Source of the DNA: Comamonadaceae bacterium
GTDB lineage: Bacteria; Pseudomonadota; Gammaproteobacteria; Burkholderiales; Burkholderiaceae_C
Direction of reading: 5' to 3'
Assembly: GCA_947442105.1 (NCBI GenBank)
Contig: CANEVH010000022.1
Coordinates: 1 to 59,176, forward strand
DNA length: 59,176 nt
Shown one piece after another: positions 47,210 to 56,579 of the stretch. Both the position numbers and the translations under genes were made by a program. Numbering within the stretch: the stretch's first letter is position 1; every line of letters begins with the position of its first letter. The notes under the pieces are model-generated. The model saw nothing but the letters and a program-made list of their open reading frames with translations. It did not search any database and had not been told where the DNA came from.

Positions 47210-47256
47210 TAACACCATTCACATTCCGTGGATACCACCAAGAAAGGTTGATTGAT

Positions 47257-47712
47257 ATGAAAAGCTCTGTTTACTTCCGATTTCTCGCAGGCGCTGCCGC
47301 TGTTTTTGCGCTGGCCAGCACCGCAATAGCCCAGACCAGCCCCGTAGGCCTGTGGCGCACGATTGACGACAACACCGGCAAGCCACGCGGCGAGGTGCGC
47401 ATTACCGAAACCCCCAAGGGCCTGAGCGGTCGCCTAGTGCGCAGCCTGGCGGCTGACCCATCCAAAGAACCCACCACCTGCAAAGTCTGCACCGACGACC
47501 GCAAAGACCAGCCCATGGAAGGCTTGGAGATGGTGCGCGGCGGCAAGCTGGCAGCGGACGGCCAGTGGTATGAAGGCGGCGAGATATTGGACCCGGACAA
47601 CGGCAAGACCTATAAGCTCAAAATGCAGGTGGCCGAAGGCGGTGCCAAACTACTCGTCCGCGGCTACATCGGCCCCTTCTACCGCACCCAAACCTGGGAA
47701 CGCGCGCAATGA
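47257..47712 (+). CDS. DUF2147 exported protein
   Basis: This 151-residue protein has a signal peptide (about 1-25, AAAVFALASTAIAQ). The mature beta-rich domain shows SPVGLWRTIDDNTGKPRGEVRI, WYEGGEILDPDNGKTYKLKM and LLVRGYIGPFYRTQTWER, the DUF2147 signature. It is periplasmic with unknown function. Its stop overlaps the SDR start (ATGA), so both are controlled together, presumably by the divergent TetR protein. Confidence 0.87.
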   Translation: MKSSVYFRFLAGAAAVFALASTAIAQTSPVGLWRTIDDNTGKPRGEVRITETPKGLSGRLVRSLAADPSKEPTTCKVCTDDRKDQPMEGLEMVRGGKLAADGQWYEGGEILDPDNGKTYKLKMQVAEGGAKLLVRGYIGPFYRTQTWERAQ

Positions 47713-48533
47713 GCGGCCCCACCAAACCCACCGGGTTTGCGCTGATCACCGGTGCCAGCAACGGCATCGGCTTGGAGCTGGCGCACCTGATGGCCCAGCG
47801 CGGCCATGACCTGCTGCTGGTGGCGCGCAGCGCAGACCGCCTGGCCACGCTGGCGGGTGGTTTGCAGCAGGAGCACGGCGTCACCGTGCGCCACCTGGCG
47901 CTGGACCTGGCCGTGCCTGGTGCGGCAAGCACGCTGCACAACTATTGCCAGGCCGAGGGTCTGCCGGTCAGCATCCTGGTCAACAACGCAGGTTACGGCG
48001 ACTACAAACCTGTAGCGCAGGCAGATGCGAAGGTTCTGGCCGACATGCTGCAGCTCAATGTGGTGGCACTCACTGAGTTGACTTGCCTGTTTGCGGCGGA
48101 CTTCAAGCGCCAGGGCTATGGCCGCATTGGCAACGTTGGCTCCACCTCGGCCTTTCAGCCCTGCCCCGGCATTGCGAGCTACGCAGCAAGCAAGGGCTAC
48201 GTCATGCTGTTTACCGAGGCCTTGCACGCCGAGCTGCGGGGCAGCGGCGTGAGCGCCACGGTGATCAACCCCGGCTTCACCGACACGGGCTTCAATGCCC
48301 GGGCCGACATGGTTGGTCATTCGATGACTAAGGGCGCTGCCGAGGCAAAAGACGTGGCCCAAGCCGTGTACGCGGCCATGATGGCGGGCGAAATGAACCG
48401 GGTGGTGGGGTTTGTGAACAAGCTGTGGGCGCAGTCAACGTTGTTTGCAGCATCCCGCCACCTGCTGTTGTGGGTAGCGCAGTGGCGCTTGCGTGACCGC
48501 AGCAAACCCAAACCCAGCAGCGCGGCTTGGTAA
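47709..48533 (+). CDS. Short-chain dehydrogenase/reductase
   Basis: This 274-residue classical SDR has the cofactor motif TGASNGIGLELA, the NNAGYGDY structural motif, and the catalytic Ser and YAASK (Tyr-xxx-Lys) in NVGSTSAFQPCPGIASYAASK. Arginine after the second strand (LVARSADRLA) favours NADPH. The substrate is unknown; linkage with DUF2147 and a TetR regulator suggests a lipid or envelope-related role, which is inference. Confidence 0.9.
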   Translation: MSGPTKPTGFALITGASNGIGLELAHLMAQRGHDLLLVARSADRLATLAGGLQQEHGVTVRHLALDLAVPGAASTLHNYCQAEGLPVSILVNNAGYGDYKPVAQADAKVLADMLQLNVVALTELTCLFAADFKRQGYGRIGNVGSTSAFQPCPGIASYAASKGYVMLFTEALHAELRGSGVSATVINPGFTDTGFNARADMVGHSMTKGAAEAKDVAQAVYAAMMAGEMNRVVGFVNKLWAQSTLFAASRHLLLWVAQWRLRDRSKPKPSSAAW

Positions 48534-48592
48534 AACTTGCCCCCTGGCACCTGCCCCATAGCCCGCCATTGCAACCCACCCAGGCGAAACTC

Positions 48593-49057
48593 ATGATCCA
48601 CCCCGAAAAAATGACGGCCACCATCGACGGTGACTTTGTGTTGTTCCTGATCGGCATGCGCTTCAACCAACCCTGGAAAGTGCACCACTGGCTGCCGGTG
48701 GTGCGGTCTATGGGCCGCATGCTGCGCGAGCTGGAAACCCAGCCCGACTTGGGCTTGCTGCACCAAGACATCTGGTTCTCGCGCACCATCATGCAGGTGC
48801 AGTACTGGCGGTCTGTGGACCACCTGCTGGCCTATTCCAAAAACCGGGATGCCATGCACCTGCCCGCCTGGCAGGCCTACCACCAAAAGCTCAAGGCCTG
48901 CGGCTCGGTGGGCATCTGGCATGAAACCTATGCCATTGGTCCCGGCACGTACGAAAACGTCTACGTCAACATGCCCGCCTTTGGCATGGGCCAAGCCGGT
49001 AACTTGGAGCCCGCCACCGGCCGCCGCGCAAGCGCCGCGGGGCGGCTGGGGCGCTAA
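48593..49057 (+). CDS. DUF4188 family protein
   Basis: This 154-residue protein contains VLFLIGMRFNQPWKVHHWLPV, QVQYWRSVDHLLAYSKNRDAMHLPAW and GIWHETYAIGPGTYENVYVNMP, the DUF4188 (monooxygenase-like, dimeric alpha/beta barrel) pattern. It may act on aromatic or aldoxime compounds by analogy, unproven. I chose ATG 48593 because upstream residues are low-complexity and overlap the SDR gene. It is probably cotranscribed with the SDR. Confidence 0.83.
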   Translation: MIHPEKMTATIDGDFVLFLIGMRFNQPWKVHHWLPVVRSMGRMLRELETQPDLGLLHQDIWFSRTIMQVQYWRSVDHLLAYSKNRDAMHLPAWQAYHQKLKACGSVGIWHETYAIGPGTYENVYVNMPAFGMGQAGNLEPATGRRASAAGRLGR

Positions 49058-49104
49058 GGTGCTATGACGCTAGCATTCGCATTCTTTTAAATCCACAAAG
49101 CGCC

Positions 49105-50307
49105 ATGAACAAACCCATGCACCTTGTCCGCCTCCTCACCACGCTGGGCGCCAGCTGTCTTAGCCTGGTGGCCCATTCCAACCCTTACTTCGATGCCACC
49201 CTGCCGCACCACACGGAAAGTGGCTTTCGCAACACGGCACCCGACACCGCGCCCAAAAAACTGGGCGAGCTGCTGCGCTGGCGCTGGGACGCCTTGCGCA
49301 ACGACCTGCCGCCACCCGCCCAAAGCCCCACACCCACGGTGGCCGCAGACCTGGCACGCCTACGCGCCTACCAACGCAGCGCGCCGGGCAGCAGCGCGGC
49401 GCAGTCCGCATCGCCCCCGGCGGTGACCTGGATTGGCCACGCCAGCACCCTGGTGCAAGCCGGTGGCCTGAACGTGCTGACCGACCCCATATTTAGCGAG
49501 CGCGCCTTTCCGGTGCAAATTGCCGGCCCCAAGCGCGCGCAGCCGCCCGGCGTGGCGATGGACGACTTGCCGCCGATTGACGTGGTCGTCATCTCGCACA
49601 ACCACTACGACCACCTGGACCGCGCCAGCGTGGCGGGCCTGAACGCCCGCGCCCAGCAAGACGGCAGCAACACGCTGTTTTTGGTGCCTTTGGGCCAAAA
49701 GCCCTGGTTCGAAGACTTGGGCATCACCCACGTGGTGGAGCTGGACTGGTGGCAAAAGCACACGGTGCGCGGCGTGGAGTTTTATCTGACCCCCGTGCAG
49801 CACTGGTCGGCGCGCGGCGTGTTTGACCAAAGCCATACCTTGTGGGGCGGCTGGTCGGTGTTTGCAGCCGATTTGCACTGGTACTTTGGCGGTGACGCCG
49901 GTTACAGCGCCGACTTTACCGAGACGCGCCGCCGCTTTGCCGAGCGCCAAACACCACAGCTGGGCGGCGGTTTTGACCTGGCTTTGATCCCGGTCGGGGC
50001 CTACGAGCCGCGCTGGTTTATGCAGGCGCACCATATGAACCCTGCGGAAGCAGTTCAAGCCCACCAAGACTTGCAGGCCAAGCGCAGCGTGGCGGTGCAC
50101 TGGGGCACTTTTGCCCTGACCGACGAGGCGCTGGACCAGCCGCCCAAAGACCTGGCACTGGCGCGCGCTGACAAGGGCCTGAACGACACCGACTTCGCGG
50201 TGTTCAAAATTGGCGAGACGCGCAACGTGCCCGCCCGCAGCGCCCCGCTCGTTGCCTTGTCGATGCCCGGCCCACTTGCCGCGATTGCCACAAGCGCAGC
50301 ACCATAA
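49105..50307 (+). CDS. Exported MBL-fold hydrolase (NAPE-PLD-like)
   Basis: This 400-residue metallo-beta-lactamase-fold protein has a probable signal peptide (1-25). VTWIGHASTLVQAGGLNVLTDP, the metal site HNHYDHLD, a later histidine in TPVQHWSARG, and GGDAGYSADF supply the ligands. The overall pattern matches N-acylphosphatidylethanolamine phospholipase D-like hydrolases (UlaG/RomA group). It may cleave phospholipids at the envelope. It stands alone between the DUF4188 and DUF2214 genes. Confidence 0.87.
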   Translation: MNKPMHLVRLLTTLGASCLSLVAHSNPYFDATLPHHTESGFRNTAPDTAPKKLGELLRWRWDALRNDLPPPAQSPTPTVAADLARLRAYQRSAPGSSAAQSASPPAVTWIGHASTLVQAGGLNVLTDPIFSERAFPVQIAGPKRAQPPGVAMDDLPPIDVVVISHNHYDHLDRASVAGLNARAQQDGSNTLFLVPLGQKPWFEDLGITHVVELDWWQKHTVRGVEFYLTPVQHWSARGVFDQSHTLWGGWSVFAADLHWYFGGDAGYSADFTETRRRFAERQTPQLGGGFDLALIPVGAYEPRWFMQAHHMNPAEAVQAHQDLQAKRSVAVHWGTFALTDEALDQPPKDLALARADKGLNDTDFAVFKIGETRNVPARSAPLVALSMPGPLAAIATSAAP

Positions 50308-50370
50308 AGCCCACCAACCAGTTTGCAGCACCTGCCTGCGCCCCTTTTTTATTTTTTTTGGAGTAGACCT

Positions 50371-50811
50371 ATGTTTGATTTTTTCTTAGCCGTCGTTCAC
50401 CACCTGACGGTATTTTCTTTGCTGGCCATCGTGGTGGCCGAACTCTCTTTGGTGCGCCGTGGCATGGACGCGGCAACACTGGCCACCGTGGCGCGCATCG
50501 ACCTGGCTTATGGCGCGCTGGCCGCTATTGCTCTGGCGGTGGGCGTAGTACGCGCGGTGTACGCGGCCAAGGGCTGGTACTTCTATTCAAACAACGGCTT
50601 CTTCTGGGCCAAGATTGCCATCTTTGTGGTGATTGGCCTCTTGTCCGTGCCGCCCACGGTGAAGTTCATTCAATGGCGCAAAGTGCAGCACGTCCCGCAC
50701 AACGCGCAGGTGGACGCGCTGCGAAAGTACCTGTGGGCTGAACTGGCTTTGTTTGCGCTGCTGCCCTTGAGCGCCGCTGGTATGGCCCGGGGCTATTGGC
50801 AATTCCAATAG
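50371..50811 (+). CDS. DUF2214 membrane protein
   Basis: This 146-residue protein has four hydrophobic segments (about 5-24, 45-65, 78-98, 122-142). It begins [19 protein letters not shown], with [34 protein letters not shown] in the middle, the DUF2214 pattern. Two histidines in the first helix could bind heme, but this is speculation. GGAG precedes ATG 50371. Confidence 0.85.
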   Translation: MFDFFLAVVHHLTVFSLLAIVVAELSLVRRGMDAATLATVARIDLAYGALAAIALAVGVVRAVYAAKGWYFYSNNGFFWAKIAIFVVIGLLSVPPTVKFIQWRKVQHVPHNAQVDALRKYLWAELALFALLPLSAAGMARGYWQFQ

Positions 50812-50854
50812 CCGTGTCCAGGGGGAAGGCAAGGTCTGGCTAATTACAATCGGC

Positions 50855-50901
50855 GACCTGCCAGACTCGTCTGGCGCGCGCATCGCCGCCAGACGGGTCG
50901 C
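50855..50901 (+). promoter_or_regulatory. Mutually exclusive hairpins upstream of ychF
   Basis: CCAGA and TCTGG (50861-50865, 50870-50874) form a tight hairpin. TCTGGCG can instead pair with CGCCAGA (50886-50892), and the outer GCGACC/GGTCGC arms also match. The region could be a leader switch for ychF, or a simple palindrome cluster. Confidence 0.25.
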
Positions 50902-50932
50902 AGCGCGCCTTCCCCACCCAAAGGACACCCCC

Positions 50933-52018
50933 ATGAAATGCGGCATCGTAGGCCTGCCCAATGTCGGTAAATCGACCCTGTTCAACGCGCTGACCAAAGC
51001 CGGTATTGCGGCAGAAAACTACCCTTTTTGCACCATCGAGCCCAATGTGGGCGTGGTGGAGGTGCCCGACCCGCGCTTGGCGCAACTCTCTGGCATCGTG
51101 AAGCCCGAACGCGTAGTGCCCGCGATTGTGGAGTTTGTGGACATTGCCGGTCTGGTGGCGGGTGCGAGCACTGGCGAGGGCCTGGGCAATAAGTTCTTGG
51201 CCCACATCCGCGAAACCGACGCCACCATCAACGTGGTGCGCTGTTTTGAAGACGACAACGTCATCCACGTGGCCGGGCGCGTGGACCCGATTGCCGACAT
51301 AGAGGTGATCCAGACCGAGCTGTGCCTGGCCGACCTGAGCGCGGTAGAAAAAGCCCTGCATCGCGTGACCAAGCTGGCGCGCTCGGGCGACAAAGAGTCC
51401 ATCAAGCTAGTGGCTATTTTGGAAAAATGCCAGGCCGCGCTCAATGAGGCCAAACCGGTACGCACGATTGACTTTGGCAAGGAAGAGCTGCCCTTGCTCA
51501 AGCAGTTCTTCTTGATCACCGCCAAGCCCGCCATGTTTGTAGCCAACGTGGCCGAAGACGGGTTTGAGAACAACCCCATGCTCGACCGCCTGAAAGCCTT
51601 TGCCGCCGCGCAAAACGCGCCGGTGGTGGCAATCAGCGCCAAGATGGAAGCCGAAATGAGCGAGATGAGCGACGAGGACCGCAAAATGTTCTTGGAAGAA
51701 CTGGGCCAGACCGAGCCAGGCTTGAACCGCCTGGTGCGCTCCGCCTACAGCCTTTTGGGCCTGCAAACTTACTTTACGGCGGGCGTGAAAGAAGTACGCG
51801 CCTGGACCATCCGCGTGGGTGACACCGGGCCACAGGCGGCTGGCGTCATCCACACCGATTTTGAAAAAGGCTACATTCGCGCTCAGACCATTGCGTTTGA
51901 CGACTTCATCGCCTTCAAGGGCGAGCAGGGCGCCAAGGATGCGGGCAAGATGCGCGCAGAAGGCAAGGACTACGTCGTCAAAGACGGCGACGTGATGAAT
52001 TTTTTGTTTAGCTCTTAA
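50933..52018 (+). CDS. ychF: Redox-regulated ATPase YchF
   Basis: This is a 361-residue OBG-family P-loop protein that prefers ATP. It has the G1 motif [37 protein letters not shown] (G3), a helical insert, and a C-terminal TGS domain ([29 protein letters not shown]). It binds ribosomes and is involved in oxidative-stress control. Length and motifs are normal. Confidence 0.97.
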   Translation: MKCGIVGLPNVGKSTLFNALTKAGIAAENYPFCTIEPNVGVVEVPDPRLAQLSGIVKPERVVPAIVEFVDIAGLVAGASTGEGLGNKFLAHIRETDATINVVRCFEDDNVIHVAGRVDPIADIEVIQTELCLADLSAVEKALHRVTKLARSGDKESIKLVAILEKCQAALNEAKPVRTIDFGKEELPLLKQFFLITAKPAMFVANVAEDGFENNPMLDRLKAFAAAQNAPVVAISAKMEAEMSEMSDEDRKMFLEELGQTEPGLNRLVRSAYSLLGLQTYFTAGVKEVRAWTIRVGDTGPQAAGVIHTDFEKGYIRAQTIAFDDFIAFKGEQGAKDAGKMRAEGKDYVVKDGDVMNFLFSS

Positions 52019-52039
52019 AAACTACACGAGGAGACTGCC

Positions 52040-53179
52040 ATGGCCGGACTGCTGAAAGAAATAGACCCCGACGGTTTGATGGAGTTTTCGGTGGTCTACA
52101 CCGACCGCGCGTTGAACCACATGTCGCAGCGCTTTCAAGGCGTGATGCGCGACATCTCGGGCATCCTCAAGTCGGTGTACCACGCGCCTTCCAGCGTGCT
52201 GGTGCCGGGCAGCGGTACGTTTGGCATGGAGTCGGTGGCGCGCCAGTTTGCTACCGGCAAAAAAGCGCTGGTGCTGCGCAACGGCTGGTTCAGCTACCGC
52301 TGGACGCAGATTTTTGACATGGGCCATATTCCCGCCCAGACCATCGTGCTCAAAGCGCGGCGCACATCGGACGCCTCCCAGTCGCCCTGGGTGCCCTGCC
52401 CGATCGACGAAGTGGTGGCCACCATCTTGGCGGAAAAGCCCGATGTGGTGTTTGCACCCCACGTAGAAACATCCGCCGGATTGATCTTGCCCGACGCTTA
52501 CTTGCGCGCGGTATCGGACGCGGTGCACCAAGTGGGCGGCCTGTTTGTGCTGGACTGCATTGCCTCGGGCACCATCTGGGTAAACATGGAAGCCACGGGC
52601 GTTGACGTGCTCATCACTGCCCCGCAAAAAGGCTGGAGCGGCTCGCCCTGCTGCGCCATGGTGATGCTCAGCGCCCGCGCCCGCATTGCCATCGACGGCA
52701 CTACCAGCAGCAGCTTTGCCTGCGACCTCAAAAAATGGTTGCATGTGATGGAGGCTTACGAGAACGGCACCCACATGTACCACACCACCATGCCCACCGA
52801 CGCTCTCACCCGGCTGCGCGAAGTGATGCTAGAAACCCAGGCCTATGGCTTTGACAAAGTGCGCGCCGAGCAGTGGGACCTGGGCCACCAAGCCCGCGCG
52901 CTGCTGGAGAGCCACGGTTTTGTCAGCGTGGCGGCTAAAGGCTTCCAGGCCCCAGGCGTGGTGGTGAGCTACACCACGGATGCGGGCATGCACAACAGCA
53001 AGAAGTTTCTGGCGCTGGGCCTGCAAACGGCGGCCGGCGTGCCGCTGCAATGCGACGAACCGGCGGACTTTATGACCTTTCGCATCGGCCTGTTCGGCCT
53101 GGAAAAGCTGCACCATGTGGAGCGCAGCGTGGGCCATCTGGCCGTGGCGCTGGAGCAGTTGGAACTAGCGGAAGCCTGA
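52040..53179 (+). CDS. Class V aminotransferase (alanine-glyoxylate type)
   Basis: This 379-residue PLP enzyme shows VLVPGSGTFGMESVARQF, HVETSAGLILPD, LFVLDCIASGTIW and the PLP lysine in ITAPQKGWSGSPCCAMVML. The pattern is close to serine-glyoxylate/alanine-glyoxylate or 2-aminoethylphosphonate aminotransferases. The substrate cannot be fixed. It starts 21 bases after ychF and may share its transcript. Confidence 0.9.
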   Translation: MAGLLKEIDPDGLMEFSVVYTDRALNHMSQRFQGVMRDISGILKSVYHAPSSVLVPGSGTFGMESVARQFATGKKALVLRNGWFSYRWTQIFDMGHIPAQTIVLKARRTSDASQSPWVPCPIDEVVATILAEKPDVVFAPHVETSAGLILPDAYLRAVSDAVHQVGGLFVLDCIASGTIWVNMEATGVDVLITAPQKGWSGSPCCAMVMLSARARIAIDGTTSSSFACDLKKWLHVMEAYENGTHMYHTTMPTDALTRLREVMLETQAYGFDKVRAEQWDLGHQARALLESHGFVSVAAKGFQAPGVVVSYTTDAGMHNSKKFLALGLQTAAGVPLQCDEPADFMTFRIGLFGLEKLHHVERSVGHLAVALEQLELAEA

Positions 53180-53224
53180 GACATTCAGGGCTTGGGGGTT
53201 TGCTAGTGCGGGGTAAAACCCGCA

Positions 53225-54883
53225 CTACCGCTCGTGAACGTAGGTGCCGGGCGCAGCCCCTAAGTCCGGGTAGGCTTTAGAGCGGGTGTTGGGCGGGTTG
53301 ACCAAGGGGCCGCAGCGAGACCCTAGCCATTTGAGCCAATCGGGCCACCAACTACCCGCATGCTGGACGGCGCGGTCTAAACAACGCGCGCTGTGTTCGC
53401 TGCATTCTGGCTCGTAGACCCGGTAGCTGCGCTTAGGCGGCTGGACTACCGGATTGACGATGCCAAATATATGGCCTGAGGTCGTCAGCACGCAGCGTAC
53501 CGGCGTGTCAGCGTGGACATATTCACGCACCCGGTAGGCTTGGCGCCAAGGCACCACATGGTCGTCTTCGCAGCCCACCACGTACAAGGACTGGGTAATG
53601 CGCGACAGGTCAATCTTCTCGCCCGCAATGGTCAGCACATCGGGCTTGACCAAGTTGTTGTGCAAATACATCTGGCGCAGGTAGTAAGAGTGCATGGCCG
53701 CGGGCAAACGCGTGGTGTCCATGTTCCAAAACAGCACGTCAAAGGCCGGCAGCGCTTCACCTAGCAGGTAACTGTGTTCGAAGTAGTGCCAGATCAGCCC
53801 GTTGGAGCGCAGCAAGCGAAAGCTCGCCGCCATGTCGCTGCCCTCAAGAAAGCCGGTTTGCGCCATTTTCTTTTCCAACGCAAGAATCGACGCCTCGTCA
53901 ATGAACACGTCGATATCGCCGGGCTCGGAAAAGTCCGTCAATGTCGTGAGCAGGGTCCAATGGGCTACCGGGTGCGCGCCTTCGGAGTAGTGGCGGGTAG
54001 CCCAGGCCATGTACGTCGATACCAATGTGCCGCCTATGCAGTAGCCCGCCAAATGCACCTGGGGCACCTTGCAGATGTTGCGCACTGCTTGAACCGCGCT
54101 GTCCACACCTTCGGTGAGATAGTCGTCAAACGCAGTGTGGGACATTTCTGCCGCCGGGTTCTTCCAGCTGATGATGAAAGTGCTGTAGCCCTGGTCGGTT
54201 AGGAACTTCACCAAACTCTCATCGGGTGTCAGGTCAAGCACGTAGTACTTGTTGATCCAGGGCGTCACGAGAAGGATGGGCGTTTCATGCACCTGCGCGG
54301 TGGTGGGTGTGTAATGAATCAGCTCGATGAGGTGGTTGCGTAGCACTACGCGTCCGGGGGTGGTGGCCAGATCGGTTCCCAGCCGAAAGGCCTTGGCGTC
54401 CACCATGCGGATATTGCTGGCCTTGGCGTCGCTCAAAAAGTGGTCTGCGCCTTTTCGCAGGCTGTCGCCGTGGGTTTCCAGGGCGCGGCGCATAGCCATG
54501 GGGTTGGTGAAAAAAAAGTTGGTTGGCGCCAGTGCGTTGAGCCATTGCCGCGCCCAAAACGCGGCACGCCTGCGCTGCAAATCTGAGAGCCCCGGCGTCT
54601 GGAACAACAAGCCCTGGGTGCGGTGGGTGAGGGCCAGGTAAATTTCTTTGATCACGTCCCAACCGGCATTCTTGTCCCACTGCGGGTCGGCAAAGCGGAC
54701 ATCGTCCACATGCGGCTGGATCAAGGGCTCGCTGGGCAAGCCTAAGGCAATGCGCAGCAAATGGGACTCAAAACCCAGCGCATCCACAAAGAATGACTGC
54801 ATGGCCTGCGACAGCTCCTGCGGATGCGTCATCCACGCCGTTTGGGCATTGAAGACGGAAGTCACCACGCCATAAGGGTCCAT
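53225..54883 (-). CDS. phaC: Class I poly(3-hydroxyalkanoate) synthase
   Basis: PhaC polymerises hydroxyacyl-CoA into storage granules. The 552-residue product has an N-terminal domain (FFVDALGFESHLLRIALGLP) and a C-terminal alpha/beta hydrolase domain with the lipase-like box AGYCIGGT (nucleophile Cys). The catalytic Asp is in VGCEDDHVVPWRQAY and the catalytic His in TTSGHIFG. The C-terminus PDLGAAPGTYVHER is typical. phaA, phaB and phasin genes are not adjacent. It is convergent with the aminotransferase gene. Confidence 0.95.
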   Translation of the reverse strand: MDPYGVVTSVFNAQTAWMTHPQELSQAMQSFFVDALGFESHLLRIALGLPSEPLIQPHVDDVRFADPQWDKNAGWDVIKEIYLALTHRTQGLLFQTPGLSDLQRRRAAFWARQWLNALAPTNFFFTNPMAMRRALETHGDSLRKGADHFLSDAKASNIRMVDAKAFRLGTDLATTPGRVVLRNHLIELIHYTPTTAQVHETPILLVTPWINKYYVLDLTPDESLVKFLTDQGYSTFIISWKNPAAEMSHTAFDDYLTEGVDSAVQAVRNICKVPQVHLAGYCIGGTLVSTYMAWATRHYSEGAHPVAHWTLLTTLTDFSEPGDIDVFIDEASILALEKKMAQTGFLEGSDMAASFRLLRSNGLIWHYFEHSYLLGEALPAFDVLFWNMDTTRLPAAMHSYYLRQMYLHNNLVKPDVLTIAGEKIDLSRITQSLYVVGCEDDHVVPWRQAYRVREYVHADTPVRCVLTTSGHIFGIVNPVVQPPKRSYRVYEPECSEHSARCLDRAVQHAGSWWPDWLKWLGSRCGPLVNPPNTRSKAYPDLGAAPGTYVHER

Positions 54884-54947
54884 GATCTGCTGCCAGCCCG
54901 ATGGCTGCGCACCAGAGCTTGCGTCAGAAGTACCAATGGGAGTCTAG

Positions 54948-55097
54948 TCAGACTTGTGTTCGGAAGTGTCGCCAGAAGTTTCGCGTGGGTTTCCCGCTGT
55001 ACTCGCCGTGTTGCCCATGGTGCATTCCCGTTGGTGGATCAAAAAATGGCTTCACTTCAGCCACCGCCATTGGTGCACAGGAATTCAGTGTGTGCAT
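54948..55097 (-). CDS. Possible small protein upstream of phaC
   Basis: A 49-codon frame from ATG 55097 (MHTLNSCAPMAVAEVKPFF...) ends in HHGQHGEYSGKPTRNFW and FRTQV. The composition looks protein-like and it precedes phaC on the same strand. I know no family for it and see no strong ribosome-binding site. It may be spurious. Confidence 0.25.
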   Translation of the reverse strand: MHTLNSCAPMAVAEVKPFFDPPTGMHHGQHGEYSGKPTRNFWRHFRTQV

Positions 55098-55168
55098 TGA
55101 TGTGGCACACGGAGCACAAGGGCTAGGCGTGCGCGCCACCGTGCGCCACTGCGCGGCGGCCCGCGCGC

Positions 55169-55810
55169 TCACCAACGCAGCAGTCTGCGCCCCAAGGCTG
55201 CGCCGACAAGCGTCGGAATGGCGATGCCCAGCACGTACCAAATGCCCACAAAGGTGACAGATGATTCGGGGCAGTGGAGTGCATAAATGAGCGTGGCCAC
55301 GGCGCCGGACAACAGGCCTGCGCTGGCTCCTGCCAGCGCAGGCTCGGTGGGCGCCATGCCTTTTACAAACCACAGCATCGCGGCAAAGAGGGGCAGCGAA
55401 ATCAAAGCGATGTTGAAGGGGCATGACCTCCAGCTGCTGCCGAACACGAGCTCAGCGCGCTCTGCCGGGTCCGCCCCCAACAGGGCCGCTGCAGCCGCGA
55501 GCCACAGCAAAACCACGGGCGCCGCCAGGCCGGCCCAGACCCCTGCCACCCGCATACCAGGCCGACCCAGCCGATCGGTCGCTAGGCCCGCAAATAGCGC
55601 CAGCGCACCGGCAAAGGCCAGCTTCATCCAAAACACGGTGCCGCTCAAGGCCTGCACCAAGTCGCTGCGAAGGCCGTAGACGATGACCATGACCAGCGCA
55701 GCCAGCGGAATGCTCCACCCCATGGCGGCGGCAAAGCGCTGACGAACCAGGTGCGGCGCAACGCGGGTCTCGCCCGCCGCCAAGAGGCCGATCAAGTCTT
55801 CTGTTTTCAT
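55169..55810 (-). CDS. NrsF-type anti-sigma factor (DUF1109)
   Basis: This 213-residue membrane protein has six predicted helices and a short cytoplasmic N-terminus (MKTEDLIGLLAAGETRVAP), the DUF1109/NrsF signature. Two conserved cysteines (CPFN, LHCPE) are present as in relatives that sense metals or oxidants. It should hold the co-encoded sigma factor at the membrane. The start overlaps the sigma gene's stop (ATGA). Confidence 0.88.
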   Translation of the reverse strand: MKTEDLIGLLAAGETRVAPHLVRQRFAAAMGWSIPLAALVMVIVYGLRSDLVQALSGTVFWMKLAFAGALALFAGLATDRLGRPGMRVAGVWAGLAAPVVLLWLAAAAALLGADPAERAELVFGSSWRSCPFNIALISLPLFAAMLWFVKGMAPTEPALAGASAGLLSGAVATLIYALHCPESSVTFVGIWYVLGIAIPTLVGAALGRRLLRW

Positions 55811-56382
55811 GTGCTTTCTCTTATCTTTGCCGCCAGGGCTTTGAGTCCTCGGTGGATGCCGACTTTGATGGCGGACTCTGACATTCCAGTGCGCAAGGCC
55901 GTCTCGGCCACCGACAGCCCCTCCAGCTTGACGTGCACGATGGGCAAGCGCTGGCGCTCAGGAAGGTCGGACAGCAGTGTGTCCAGGTCTTTCTTGGCCT
56001 CAAAGGCATCGGTGTCTGATTCGGCAAACAGCAGCGACTCGTCGTCCAAGGGGTCGTGGAGTTCCTCCCGCGCAGACCGGGCCCGCAACAGGTTGAAGAA
56101 CTTGTAGCGCGCGATGCCGTGGACCCAGGCCGTCAGCGGCAGATCTGCGCGGTAGGTGTGCCGCTGGTTGTGAACGGCGAGCAGGGTTTCTTGCACCAAA
56201 TCCTCTATGTCATCAGGTCGTTGAAAAAGACGCCGCCGGAAATACGCGCGCAAGTGCCCGCTGAGCGACCTCAAAAACTCGTGGTAGGCCGATGCCTCGC
56301 CACCATTGCCTTGAACCAGCAGCGTTTGCAAATGGCTTTCGCTAGACGCAAAGCGCGCGTGCCTGAGTTGTATTGGTTCCAT
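55807..56382 (-). CDS. ECF sigma factor, SigF type
   Basis: This 191-residue ECF sigma factor has region 2 (FRRRLFQRPDDIEDLVQETLLAVHNQRHTY, with DLVQETLLAVH) and region 4 (RQRLPIVHVKLEGLSVAETALRTGMSESAIKVGIHRGLKAL). Pairing with an NrsF anti-sigma assigns it to the SigF group known from Caulobacter and Bradyrhizobium. It is divergent from the catalase-like gene, which has a matching promoter. A GTAACC element lies 11 bases before ATG 56382 (see findings), so the true start may be later. Confidence 0.9.
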   Translation of the reverse strand: MEPIQLRHARFASSESHLQTLLVQGNGGEASAYHEFLRSLSGHLRAYFRRRLFQRPDDIEDLVQETLLAVHNQRHTYRADLPLTAWVHGIARYKFFNLLRARSAREELHDPLDDESLLFAESDTDAFEAKKDLDTLLSDLPERQRLPIVHVKLEGLSVAETALRTGMSESAIKVGIHRGLKALAAKIREST

Positions 56383-56443
56383 AGAGGCCCGCGGTTACAG
56401 CAAGATCAAAAAAGAAATTGGAAATATTTTTTATCGTTGAACT

Positions 56444-56469
56444 GTAACCCGCAGGGCAACTACCGCGAA
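56444..56469 (+). promoter_or_regulatory. Sigma-F-type promoter of the catalase-like gene
   Basis: GTAACC (56444-56449), a 16-base spacer and CGAA (56466-56469) match the GTAACC-N16-CGAA pattern reported for Caulobacter sigma F. Its position about 110 bases before the catalase-like start, divergent from the sigF-like gene, fits control by that factor. The link is inferred from motif agreement. Confidence 0.7.
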
Positions 56470-56579
56470 CTACTGCAGGAGCACAAACGGTTCGACCCCA
56501 AGACCTAAGAGGGGTTGAATGAGAACCAAAGTTTTTGTCTCTTTGCCCTTCATCAAACGTCAACATCAGGAGTTACCCC

